Part shown: positions 34,512-47,156 of the stretch, in pieces
Layout of the letters: every line of letters begins with the position of its first letter
Position numbering within the stretch: position 1 is the stretch's first letter
Source: Spinellus fusiger
Lineage: Eukaryota > Mucoromycota > Mucoromycetes > Mucorales > Phycomycetaceae
Assembly: GCA_025094145.1 (NCBI GenBank)
Contig: JALLLS010000002.1
Location: 310,001 to 374,000, forward strand
Reading direction: 5' to 3'
DNA: 64,000 bases
Position numbers and translations under genes: made by a program
The notes under the pieces: generated by a model
Database searches by the model: none
The model's input: the letters and a program-made list of their open reading frames with translations, nothing else
Told to the model about the DNA's origin: nothing

Positions 34512-34743
34512 TATGTAACCTTTGTAGACTGTTGAGAAAAAAGCAATGATTTTGACTACGACGACTATGCCTATGCCTACGCCTACGACCACCAATTTTA
34601 GTTAGCTAGTTCCAACAACTGTTTTAACCAAAGTGGACAAAAACAACTTAAGCTCATGACATTTATTTTTCTAATTTCGACACTTATTTTTCTAATTCCA
34701 ACATTTATTTTTGAGAAAACGCCAAATTCCACAGGTATGACTG
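34369..34743 (-). repeat. Right terminal inverted repeat
   Basis: Reverse complement of the left repeat, including the same ATG (34511) and the same TAA stop (34377-34379) in the nuclease-like frame. Confidence 0.9.
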
Positions 34744-35284
34744 TATCTCATCTATTAAAAGTCATACTTTCTTATTCACTACCTGCCCTGTGACATGACA
34801 TAAGTAACTATTAAGCATATGTATTTCTGGGAAATAGGGACAGTGGCAGTCATGGTTCTATTGAGAACTTACTCTAGTAGACTCTAAGTACATATACATT
34901 AAATAGAGAAAGTTACCCCTGAGGTATAGGGAAAAAGGGTATATAAGATAGCAACTAAGCTAGACAACTGTATCCTTGACAAATATACATAGTGTTGAGT
35001 ACTCCCCTCTCTGCCTACGTATTCTCAACAGTATCTATTTTATCTATTCAATTGATGAATCACTAATCAGTAAAAAAAGTATATTTATTCACCAAGATGT
35101 AACTCTTGGCATTATGGTTTGGAGCGTCCACTTTTATAATGCAGAATGCTAAGACTTCACTTGCTCTCTGCCCAAGTATCTCGAAATAAACAGTCACATG
35201 ATAGGCGAATTGTGTAAAGCGAAGGTTTTACTGGTAGGCTGAAATTCGAGTCGACCTACTTTCATTTTGAGTATTGCCCACAGT
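34744..35284. other. Intergenic between the transposon and the TCAIM-like gene
   Basis: About 540 bp, AT-rich. A TATATAAG motif at about 34940 could serve the gene starting at 35285, although 345 bp is a long distance. No gene seen. Confidence 0.4.
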
Positions 35285-36105
35285 ATGGCAAATGCAAGTG
35301 CTCTAGTAAAACCTTATCTCAGAAAGTTCGTCTTGCAAATCCACCCTGATTTCTTTGGTCATGACCTATCAAAAAAGAAGTTGAACGCAGACTCTTTACA
35401 GCAACTCTATACAGTGCTTGGACCTATTCTCAAACAAACTCCTTCCACAGTGAAAGAAAGCACACGGCTTTTGTTCTATAGTAAATCTGACAAAAGGCAG
35501 ATAGAAGGAGTTTTCAATCAACCCTCATCACAGTGGTCCACCTTGTATTCATTTCTGAACTTGTGCCAAAAGGTCAATATTCCTATCACACCTACAGACA
35601 TGCAGATAGTAGAAGGGCAAATGCCACAGCCTAAAAAGTCGACTCCAGAACAGCACTACTTATCACTAAAGCAGCAGTTTGCAAATGCATTATACACTAC
35701 ACATTCTACAAAAGCAGTCTCCGAGCGTACCCATCAGTCTATATTAGAGAATCGACTCCTAGTCATAGATCCTTCTCTGGATAAGTATAAGATAGCAGAA
35801 CAATTGAGTGTCCACCTTCCTCAATTAGAACCACAGCATTGGTGGGGAAGATTGCCTGTGATGATAGTCAAATCTTCTGCTGATCTGTCAGATCTATCTA
35901 CTCATGGCATTCTAGTGTTTACAAGTGATATGCAATGTTCAGGTAATTCACTAGCCCACGTACAGGATGCTTACTTTTACTAATATACATACACAATTAT
36001 TCTATAATAGACATGTCCAACTATTTGGCTGAAAATCTCGAAAGAAAGACGACTGAATATAAAAACAGCACCAACAAGACCACTGCAAAAGCCAAAGAAA
36101 GTTAA
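35285..36105 (+). CDS. TCAIM/DUF4460-like mitochondrial J-domain-related protein
   Basis: Two exons (35285-35942, 36011-36105) give 250 aa. The N-terminal block LRKFVLQIHPDFFGHDLSKK, with NADSLQQLYTVL after it, is characteristic of DUF4460, the J-domain-like N-terminal region of T-cell activation inhibitor, mitochondrial (TCAIM). The His-Pro-Asp triad of J domains is present. The middle (PEQHYLSLKQQF) and WWGRLPVMIV fit the second conserved block. At 250 aa it is about half the length of the human protein, so the family's C-terminal DUF4461 part is missing or very short; the C-terminus here is Lys/Thr-rich. The start is the first ATG of the frame, but a presequence-bearing upstream exon is possible because an AG precedes it. 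Biochemical role unknown. Confidence 0.6.
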
Positions 36106-36381
36106 AGACGTATAGCCTTACTTATTTTCTTCTTCTAATGTATTCTTATTTCCACACCAAATTGAACTCAAAATCTAATATTAAAAATGAAAAGTAATAA
36201 TAATAATAAACAGTGAATGACAAAAGAGCATCGTAACCTATTCTACCCATAATGTCTTTTGCCCTATGCCTCCCTCCACTGACTGAAAAGACCTATATTT
36301 TAACACCCGACACACACTGTGACTCTTTACCTAAAAAACAAGGAACTCATCGAGATCTATTCCCTCTTCTACACCCACACG

Positions 36382-39011
<2,630 letters not shown>

Positions 39012-39158
39012 GCCCATTTATTTTTTATTTTTATTCTATTCAATGGATGACTTACATATTAGAAACGCCTACACATCCCTACATTTTATTATACAAAAAG
39101 AAAGAAAGAGCAATAAAGAAGCAATAAAGTCAACCTATTTTGCCATAAAACAGTAGTA

Positions 39159-40154
39159 CTAAAATAACAGTTCATTCATAATGCGGGCTAATAACATCTG
39201 TGTTTCTTGGACAGAGCATGTCTGCCGTACTTTCCATGGTCCCTCACTTGATGAAATTTGTGTATCTTCCAAAGGGGATTGACGAGTGGTTTTACTAGTC
39301 GCTACACTGGTCGCTACACGAGTCATTACACTGGTCGCTACACTAGTCCTATCCAATGACACCCTAAGAGACATGTGCAGTCTTGGTCTGGCATAGTTAA
39401 GACACATGGCATGTTCAAATAGACGAGTCAGTTCCAACTCCATAACAAGTTTTGTCCTCTGTCGCTTGTCAGAATGTATTAATGCCATTGACTCTACTTG
39501 ATCATATTTTCTTCTCTGTCCATGTCCAATAATAACAGACGGGGATGGCCTTGAAGATGCCATTGGATGGGATTGAGGTTGTGTTGAGTAGTGCATAAGA
39601 TCCAGATCCATCAGCAGCATAGGCCAGGTATTGCTCCATGCTATGGATTGACGTACTTGGACTGTCTGATACTCCTCCTTATCAGTGTGTGTGATTTCCA
39701 GGGGAAGATGTGAAGGGACATTCTCTGCTATTACCCTACGAGTGTAGACAGAAGAAGCAGGCTGGAAATACCGAGCCAGTGTGTTCCTAGTTGTGTTTAT
39801 GTTGGTACTAGTACTGTTACTAGTACTGGTATTGGCACTGGTATTGGCAGTAGCCTTGTGGGGATGGGGTTGAGTGCGTCGGGTGCCTTTTCTTATGGCT
39901 GGTTTTGTTTTGTAGTCTTTTCTCAGTGGTAGGATGGGACGCACTGCCAGTGTGTTTGTTACTGCAGAGAGAGGAGGTCTTGTCAGGCACTTTAGTTGAG
40001 TAGCACCTGTCATTGCATTTTCTTCTGTTCTTTTTCCTTTAGACTGAGAAGACACACACCTTTGCTTCTGTTGTTGTTTTTGTTTTTGTATTTGGTGGTG
40101 GTGGTGGTGGTGCGACTTGCGCTGAACAAAGCCAAAATCACTGAGAGTAGACAT
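39159..40154 (-). CDS. Unknown low-complexity protein
   Basis: Single open frame of 331 aa from the ATG at 40154 (MSTLSDFGFVQRKS). A longer in-frame upstream extension is hydrophobic and pyrimidine-derived, so I excluded it. The sequence has a His run (six), Gln/Lys-rich and Asn/Thr/Ser-rich segments, then a less biased middle (SIAWSNTWPMLLMDLDLMHY; KLVMELELTRLFEHAM) that may be the conserved core. Near the C-terminus a short repeat (RVATSVAT type) is coded by a 15-bp CGCTACACTGGT-like minisatellite at about 39295-39350. No domain recognised. The uninterrupted length supports a real gene, but the product could have missed introns. Confidence 0.5.
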   Translation of the reverse strand: MSTLSDFGFVQRKSHHHHHHQIQKQKQQQKQRCVSSQSKGKRTEENAMTGATQLKCLTRPPLSAVTNTLAVRPILPLRKDYKTKPAIRKGTRRTQPHPHKATANTSANTSTSNSTSTNINTTRNTLARYFQPASSVYTRRVIAENVPSHLPLEITHTDKEEYQTVQVRQSIAWSNTWPMLLMDLDLMHYSTQPQSHPMASSRPSPSVIIGHGQRRKYDQVESMALIHSDKRQRTKLVMELELTRLFEHAMCLNYARPRLHMSLRVSLDRTSVATSVMTRVATSVATSKTTRQSPLEDTQISSSEGPWKVRQTCSVQETQMLLARIMNELLF

Positions 40155-40652
40155 AGAAGAGGAGGAAGAGAAGGAGGAAGACAGGGAGAGGAAGAAGAGC
40201 TGCAGTGATAAATTCCAAAGAACATACCAAAATAGTAAATACTTGAAAGAAAAGTCATAAAAGAAAGTCTCTTTACTGAATTTCAAAATACAAACAGCTG
40301 TTATTTTTTTTCTTTCTTTCTGATAAACAATGGCAGAGATCAACAGATCTAAAATGGGCTTATTGATAACAAAAGGTGATACTAAGCAGACACATATCTA
40401 TCTATAGAAAGAGATAATAATAAAGAGGGAGGAGATAGAATCAACAGGCAGAAGTGGTAAATAACTAGTGGTAAATAGACACTCTAAGCAGTAGTCAATA
40501 ACTCATAACAAGTAATAAAAGAAAAAAAGTGTCTGCTTCTTTCTTTTCATGCTCTCATCTCAACGCAAAGATTAAAATCACGTCTTTGTTACCGTGTCTC
40601 TTTGTTTGTGACGGTGTTATGCAGTAAGAACACAAAAGCACTCTCCTTTCTT
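40155..40652. other. Intergenic between the unknown gene and MIC60
   Basis: About 500 bp. Promoter side of the 39159-40154 gene; contains a GAGGAAGAG-rich purine tract (40157-40200) and AT-rich DNA. No gene seen. Confidence 0.45.
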
Positions 40653-42378
40653 TTATTCACTGTTCAATACAATCCCAGCATAAAGATGGAGTCGTACCAC
40701 CTACATTGTCAGTCACTATCGATTCTTACCCACATCCTACCTCGAGTGTTTGCTGTACTTCCAAATGACGCCTGGCTGCCTCGATCCAGTCGAATGCAAG
40801 CCGCTTGGGCCATCCTTGCAATTGATTCAACTCCCGCGTGGCATTCTCCAGATCCTGTTTCTCCAGATAATAGCCTGTGCGTGATAAAATAGCCTCTACA
40901 TCCTCCCCTTGCACCAGTCCCTTTTTTGTAAACATGACTGTGGAGAGAAGTCTGCTAACTATATGGGCACCCAAGCCACCCTCCTCAGGAACAAGTGCCG
41001 CGTGTCTGATTCGCTTGGCCACACCCTCAAATCGGTAGGAAAGATCCTTCACTCCATCAATGCCCTGGTCTGCTACATCTCTAGGCACACTCTCCAATGC
41101 CTCACAGCCAATGTCCAGCTTCCTGGCTGTTGTGCAGAGTGCCTCCAATTCCTGTGCAAATGGTTTCTTATCCCCCGCCACTGCAGATGCCAACGCACTC
41201 CACAGTGTGTAGAGGGTGTGGAGATGTCGTGAGCGAGAGAGTGCCTCTGCATTCCACTCTGTTTCCTCTCTTATAGCCCCCAGTCTTCCTGCTACTCTCT
41301 GTAGTCTTTCTTCCTGTCTCTCTCTCTCCACAGTGGCCATGGCATCTCCATGGTGGGTAAAGTAGGCCTCCATGGCTGTGGTTTGCTGTACAAGAGCCTC
41401 CTCCCTCTCCTGCTCCATGACGGCTTGCTGGGCTCTCTTGTCTTGAGTGAGTTGTGTAGAAAAGGCCTCTCGTGTGGTGGCTTGGCTGTCTGTGCACTGC
41501 TGCTGGAACTGGGTCTTTCTCTGTCTGTCTGTCTTTAGAATGTCTTGAAGGACGGTCTCCATGGTCTGCAGAGTCTTCTCTCTCAATTGATCAATGTTCT
41601 TGTTCAGCAGATCCGCCTTCTTGTCCAGATCCCCGAGTGTCTTTAGTGTCTTTTTATGTCCCATTGACAGTATCATCCACCGGGATTCAAGGGCATCCAA
41701 TGCCTCTTGTAGGTCCTCTATCACCGATCTTCCCTGGACACTGATCTCATTTTCACTCAGCAGATCCTTCCAATGTCTTGCTACTGAACTGAAGCTATGG
41801 ATCATCTCCTCATAGGACCGACGCTCAATGTCTTTTCTCCAGAGTGGGTGGGTTTCTGTAGCAGAGTCATAAGCACCTCCATGCACTCTTCTCCATTTTA
41901 TGCCCTACTTATTGACAGTGGCTGTCCTTTCTTCTGTGTCTGTGTGTCTGTGGTGTCCTTGTCATGTCGACCCTCGAGAAGAGGTGTCTTTTCATTCTGG
42001 CGCCATGCTACAGCACATGTTCCTATGGCAGCAGCAGCAGCAGCAACACTTAGCTTAGGCCATGCTCTCCCGGGGACTGTGTTTGTGGCTGCTTTTGTTG
42101 TGTGAAGTCTCTGTAACAGTTACCCCCTTTCTTTTTAGTTATTCCCTTGACACAGACACGCATAGACTTACTCTCACCCACCCATATCCATGTCCATGTC
42201 CTAAGGATCCTCTTGACACAGACAAAAGAGAAGGAGGAGGAGGAGGAACGCGTGTGATTCTCAACATGAAAGAAGGCTTACAAAGAGAGAGAGAGAGAGA
42301 GAAAACACTTACTTTTGTTCTTAGGAATTCTCGATAACAACTCAGTTGAAACCCCGTTAGCAGATGTCCCAACGCCAT
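40653..42378 (-). CDS. MIC60: MICOS complex subunit MIC60 (mitofilin)
   Basis: Inner-membrane protein that holds crista junctions. Four exons: 42313-42378, 41909-42110, 40741-41876, 40653-40700; 483 aa. Exon 1 encodes a presequence (MALGHLLTGFQLSCYREFLR). Exon 2 encodes the membrane anchor (LSVAAAAAAIGTCAVAW). A long coiled coil rich in Gln/Glu/Arg follows (about residues 110-290), then the conserved mitofilin signature: RRAS-like ALVPEEGGLGAHIVSRLLS, EAILSRTGYYLEKQDLENA, ELNQLQGWPKRLAFDW and RRHLEVQQTLE. The last 15 residues come from a tiny 48-nt exon. Two introns are very short: 41877-41908 is 32 nt and 40701-40740 is 40 nt. Without the 32-nt intron the frame is broken, so it is either spliced or a frameshift. 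Divergent from ENY2. Confidence 0.9.
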
Positions 42379-42607
42379 GAAAGAAAAGAGTAGTTCTCTT
42401 CTCCCTCCATGGATAGAGCAGACGACTGGAAAAAAAGAAAAAGAAAAAGAAAGACAGAAAGACAGAAAGACAGAAAAGAAAAAAGAAATAGAAACAGACC
42501 ATGACATAGATTAATATAAATATACCGTGGTGACTCTGTTTTAGTACCTGCAGTATGTTCTTGAAATAGCGGAGTCATTCCTACAAGCCCCTTCCCCTTC
42601 CCTGGTG
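42379..42607. promoter_or_regulatory. Bidirectional promoter MIC60 / ENY2
   Basis: Only 229 bp separate the two start codons. It contains an AAAGACAGAAAGACAG purine tract next to the MIC60 side and an AATATAAATATA motif at about 42513-42526 that may act as TATA element. Confidence 0.55.
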
Positions 42608-43051
42608 ATGTCTGAACAAGAGAAGATTAGAGCTGCCATTAGCCGACAGTTTATAGAGTCTGGCGAGAAGGAAAGGTAAGCTGTAGGCGAGAACAAAGAC
42701 GTCTATAACAGAATACCACCAGAATGATGCAATTACTGAAGGAGCGTCTGACGGATGCAGGCTGGAATGACAAGCTATATGCCTACTGCAGAGGTAGTTT
42801 TGGATAGTTCACTCCATGGAGCAGGGAGACTGACATGAGCAGAAACAATTATGAGTGGCACATTACAAGACACAACCCTAGACACCCTTGTACAAGAGAC
42901 ATCGCACTATGGCAGGAGCAAGTTGTCTTTTTTCTTTTTCTTTTTCTGTGGTCTATAGTCTAACCAGTAACGTATAGGCACTGTCAATGAGTCTGTCAAG
43001 AAGGAGATCCTCACAGAGATAAAGAAGTTCTTGAGTGAGAATCTGGAATAA
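42608..43051 (+). CDS. SUS1: ENY2/SUS1 transcription and mRNA export factor
   Basis: Small helical protein shared by the SAGA deubiquitinating module and the TREX-2 mRNA export complex. Four exons: 42608-42675, 42723-42793, 42843-42917, 42978-43051; 95 aa, the family length. It reads MSEQEKIRAAISRQFIESGE, LLKERLTDAGWNDKLYAYCR, then HYGR and VNESVKKEILTEIKKFL, matching ENY2 along its whole length (human: INQKLIETGERERLKELL). The third intron starts GCAAGT instead of GT: with exon 3 ending at 42917 the join yields HYGRSTVNES in frame, and no GT donor nearby gives the conserved sequence. Convergent with NAA10, with 49 bp between stops. Confidence 0.92.
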
Positions 43052-43100
43052 GCAGGACCTTCTTTATTACTATGATTATTATGATTACTATGATTACACG

Positions 43101-43927
43101 TTAAGCAGCAAGTTGGTTGACTTCTTCCACAACTCCTCTGGGCTTCTTCACAAGATCCTTCAGCTGTAGACGCATAGCATAGGCATCTTCTCCATCTGCA
43201 TAGTACTTCTTTTCTACTTCATGGACACTGCATTGTTTACACTATAAGACAGACTGCTTTTTCTTTCTTTTCTTTTTTTTTCTTTCTTTTACTATCTACC
43301 AGCAAGACTTACGAGAACTTGAGGGTGTCTCTGTACAGACCGATGGCAGCACGGTTGGTTTTGCGTACGTGTAAAGAGACATAGTGGGCTCCAAATACTT
43401 GTAGCATTTGCTGTGTAGACTGCTGCATCATCTTCTCAGCAAGACCCAGGCGTCTGTAGGTGCGCATCACTGATAAGGAAGTAATGTGTCCATGGGGAGA
43501 ACTGTTGTCTTCTTCGTCCCTTGTAGAGTGAACAGTCAGTCAGTCAGTCAGTCAGTCAGTCAGTGCGTCAGTCAATGCGTCAGTCATGGCACTGCAGAAG
43601 AGACAGTGGCCTTACATTTTAGCCAAAACATAGCCTACAATCTTCCCTTGGCTGTTTTCTGCTACGTAGCTTAGTTGGGGCCATGACAGGGCGTGGTAGA
43701 GATCTAGTCACAGCAAGCATAAGCAAGAAAGAAAAAGAAAAAGAAAGAAAAAGAAAAAGAAAAAGAAAAAGAATCTTATGGACAAGTAACTTGCAGTATT
43801 TCATTTGGTAGTTCTCGGGCAAATCCAGCAAATTGCAGTTCTGGATAGCTATCAAGTCTTCTACCTAACTGTCTATGAGTGAATAGGCTATGGGGCTGTT
43901 GCTTACAGTGGCCTGTCGGATACTCAT
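43101..43927 (-). CDS. NAA10: N-alpha-acetyltransferase catalytic subunit NAA10 (ARD1)
   Basis: Catalytic subunit of NatA, which acetylates N-termini of nascent proteins on the ribosome. Five exons: 43907-43927, 43795-43864, 43616-43703, 43313-43519, 43101-43227; 170 aa. Signatures: [46 protein letters not shown], the acetyl-CoA loop RRLGLA, and [18 protein letters not shown], ending [13 protein letters not shown]. It is shorter than the human protein (235 aa) because the acidic C-terminal extension is absent, as in many fungi. Intron 2 (43704-43794) begins GCAAGT and ends AG; only this GC donor restores the invariant Tyr-Tyr. Intron 2 holds a CT-rich microsatellite and intron 3 a (GTCA)n run. 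Confidence 0.93.
43530..43586. repeat. (AGTC)n microsatellite in NAA10 intron 3
   Basis: About seven perfect AGTC units followed by degenerate GTCA/GCGTCA units, wholly inside the intron between exons 3 and 4. Confidence 0.85.
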
Positions 43928-44670
43928 GGTGACGGAAGTAGGAGAAAAGAAGAGGCGCGTTCATAACCCATTTTGAATTACGTTTTATGATAAGCCACCG
44001 TTGAATTGATTCTCATGCTGATAATTTATAATAATAATAAAAAGGGGAGGGGCTATGGAAGAGAGAATAGAGAGGATGCAAGGGAACATGTCTGTTTTCC
44101 AAAGTGACTGTTGGATTGGGTTGAGCATTGTGCTTGGTAGATCAAAAAGAGGTGCTGTTCGATTGGTCTATGCCCGAGTCATTTGTTAGATGAGTAGCTA
44201 GAGGGTGGGATAGAGAGTGGGATGGATGGACTCCCGACATAGCAGACACTAGAATAGACCACCTACACTTTAGAATGTAGGTAATAATGTAGGTAACAAT
44301 GTAGGTAACAATGTAGATAACAATGTAGGTAACAATATAGGTAGCAATGTAGATAGCAATGTAGGTAGATTGGGCAGGGTCCTTCAAATAATAAAATAGG
44401 CATGGAACAATAGTAGTACCGCCCACGAGGAGGACTAAGCAACAAGACAAGGAGAAGAGAAACGAATAAAGACAAGAAAATAAAAGAAAGAAGCAGTCAG
44501 CAAGAAACTAAACAGAAAAAGAAGAGGAAAAAGAACAAACCTCCCCTCCCCTCCTCTCCTTCCCCTCCCCTCTTTTCTTTCCTCACTTTATCTCCCTGTC
44601 TTTTCTCTTTTTCCTATTTCCTATTTCTTCTTCTCTTTTCCTTTCTTCCTTACTGCTCTTCCTCCCTACC
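43928..44670. other. Intergenic with 12-bp minisatellite
   Basis: About 740 bp. Holds the minisatellite at 44274-44368 and a long CT-rich leader (44555-44665) just before the next gene. Probably promoters of both flanking genes. Confidence 0.5.
44274..44368. repeat. 12-bp minisatellite GTAGGTAACAAT
   Basis: About eight tandem copies with variants (GTAGATAACAAT, GTAGGTAGCAAT). The reverse strand is open and would give a Tyr-Ile-Val-Thr repeat, an artefact of the array. Confidence 0.85.
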
Positions 44671-46705
44671 ATGCATGACGAGAGCAGCAGTCATGTTAGT
44701 CTCTTCTCATCACTGCCCTTTGATACTATGACCTCGCCACATAACCCTGTCCAACTCACAGCCATCTCTAACTACAAACTAGCACAACTGACATTTGCAC
44801 CGCCTGATCTCCATTCCCTACGCAAAACCGCCATCGTCAAAAATGTACTCGAGACACTCTACCAAAACACACCTTCAGCGTGGCTCCATCCCATGACTCG
44901 CTGGACCTTCTTCACTCCAGAGTAAGTCGCTCACTATGAATAATATCAGCTCATCTTGTGGTAGATCCCTCCAGGACATGACGCAAGAAGGCCTCGAGGC
45001 CATGTTCGAAGTCTATGTGCAGATCATGGATCGGTATCAGCCCCTCATGTCTCTCGACAGCGATAACGAAACAGACGACGCCATGGACGACGACTTTGAT
45101 GAAACAGACACTCGGAGGCTGTATGAATCCTCCATCTTCTCTCATCCCGGGGCCTCTTTATCGAATGAGTCACTTGCTCGCCCTCCACAGCTAGTCAATA
45201 GCGACGAAAAGCCAACTCTCGCAGACTATGCTGTAAACAACAACTATCTCATCAATAACCCTCATCCTATTAATATGACACCTCATCCTATGCATACCAA
45301 TAGCCCGGGAGAAGACATCACACCACGCATAAGGAGTGTGAGTCCTGTAAGAAACAGATTAAGCTGGACAAGTGATACAGGGGTGACCTCCAGTGCAGTG
45401 GCCCAACATTTGGCGAATGAGATTATGAACCTGTTTGATATGGAGTTCTCGGTGGATATTCCCGGTGCTTCTTCTCCTCCTTCCTCTTTTCCATCCACCT
45501 CCTCTGCCTCTTCTCCTCCTCCTTCGCCTTCCTCCCAATCTATGGGTGCAAAATCCCTTGAGTTGTTGGAGTCGGTGGAGGGGTCGGTGGATAGTCTACC
45601 GACACATATGCCAACAACAGATAGGACATTACACATTGGACCTGAGGTGGAGCGAGTGACTCTACAGGACACACCTTTTCCTGTTTCTTCACGAAGACGT
45701 TCCTCAAGTGTTCCTCTTCCTAATGCATCCTCCGAGCCTTCTTTACAGCGAGTGCCACCCCAACGGTCCTCCTCTCTTAAATACCGCCAACCTTCTATTC
45801 CAACACAGACGTCCTCACATCCACCCACAAAAGCACCCACAAAAGCACCCTCCACCCCATTCTCAAAAACACCAAAAACATCAAAAGCACCCGAATCCTC
45901 TCATAGCACCAGCCCACTTGAAAATGACAAACTATTCACCCTCTCTAAAAAACCCTCCATTCGCAAACTCGCCACTCTTGTCGGCTATGAAGAAAAGTCC
46001 TCCTCAAGCTACACTCCTACCACCACTACTACCGCCACTACCACTCTTACCGTTCCTACCACCAACAGCAATCTGAATGAAGACACAGCCGCTCTTCTCA
46101 GTCTCTCCCGTTCTTCTCTTGCCTCCACGCTCTCTGTCTCCACCTCTTCCTCTTCCTTATCAGAAACCACCCTTCCTGTCAAAGCAGTTGCCATTGAAAG
46201 AAACAACCCGCGGACAGCCCACCCACCATTACCACTGGATGGCACAACAGGTAGAGCCAAACGACGAAGCTATCAACTGGTACGCCCTGAAGTTGTGGAC
46301 ATTCAACATGTGCGTCGTGTTCATACTCTTGGACATCGCTACACACCCAAGAAGAAGCGTGCGTCTCTTATGGAAAAGACACCTGTCAAGCGGAAGAGTG
46401 TACTATTGGATTCACAACTACAACTACAACAGCAAGATGACCATGAACATGCATTGCCGACAGTTGAACTTTCTCGGTCCAAATCAGCCTTTATTCGTAT
46501 TGGAAGAGGGTTGCGTACTTCCAAAGGATCATTGCGTAGAAGGAAAGACAAGAAGAATGAGGCAACGCCCTGTACATGTGCTACACCACCTGTGTCCAAT
46601 GAGCCTCATTCACAGTGTAAGCCTCATCTACCAGCCACAGGAGGGGGTGGATTTGTGAGGCGGATGGCGTCGATAGGTAAACTGATGCGATTGCAGCGTG
46701 TATAA
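44671..46705 (+). CDS. Large disordered protein of unknown function
   Basis: Two exons (44671-44921 and 44965-46705) give 663 aa. Residues 20-125 look folded: YKLAQLTFAPPDLHSLRKTA, VLETLYQNTPSAWLHPMTRW, then SLQDMTQEGLEAMFEVYVQI. The rest is Ser/Pro/Thr-rich and disordered, with PTKAPTKAP repeats, a Thr run and a basic C-terminus (SLRRRKDKKNE; then FVRRMASIGKLMRLQRV). Several RRxS sites (SRRRSSS, KRRSYQ, KRKSV) are candidate PKA/AGC kinase targets. The acidic patch DSDNETDDAMDDDFDETDT lies at about 108-126. I recognise no family; a signalling adaptor or cortex protein is a guess. The junction GA|A keeps the frame and the folded block crosses it. Confidence 0.72.
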
Positions 46706-47156
46706 AAACAAAAAACAAAAAACAGAGAGAGAGAGAGATTAGAGATGTGCTATACCCTTCTCTGTCTGTTTCTCTTCTAGTGTAATTTCTTGGTGGTAGT
46801 TGGTATTGAGAGGAGAGAGGAGAATAGAATCATAGAAATCCAGCAGAATGTAATGAAATGATTGTTCTTGGTGTTGTTATAGTTCTTGGTGTTGTTGTTG
46901 TTTTTCTTTCTTTCTTTCTTTCTTTCTTTCTTTGTAGAAATATCATCTTGTACCATGATAACATTACCCCATGTGTTTGGAGAATGAGTGTTAGTGCTAC
47001 TGCTTTTATGATATGCCTATAGATAGATAACAAGAGGTCCATCTCTTGTCTTTAGGATGGACATGTATCTTTATGTGTCTATTAACTATAGCATACTATA
47101 GTGTGTTATTGATTGATATTTGATATTTGAGATATATATTTATTATTATTATTATT
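46706..47156. other. Intergenic, convergent 3' regions
   Basis: 451 bp. Contains a CTTT microsatellite (46905-46935) and TATTATT runs; no gene. Confidence 0.5.

Larger units (their letters stand above)
32624..34743. mobile_element. 2.12-kb DNA transposon with 375-bp terminal inverted repeats
   Basis: Begins CAGTCAAACCTGTGG and ends with its inverse (right end CAGTCATACCTGTGG), flanked on both sides by TA, the target duplication of Tc1/mariner/pogo superfamily elements. The termini are 375 bp long (32624-32998 and 34369-34743) and nearly identical; the only mismatch I see is at the tenth base. The interior does not encode a recognisable DDE transposase. Instead each arm leads into a nuclease-like gene pointing inward, both broken. 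It is therefore probably non-autonomous, or uses an undescribed transposase. Confidence 0.87.

Noticed and set aside
32624..34743. Long identical ends considered as LTRs of a retrotransposon
   Set aside because: The ends are inverted, not direct, begin CAGTC and are flanked by TA; no primer-binding site or reverse transcriptase.
40155..40343. 63-codon upstream extension of the 39159-40154 gene
   Set aside because: Hydrophobic Phe/Leu/Ser-rich translation of a pyrimidine tract; a better ATG lies at 40154.
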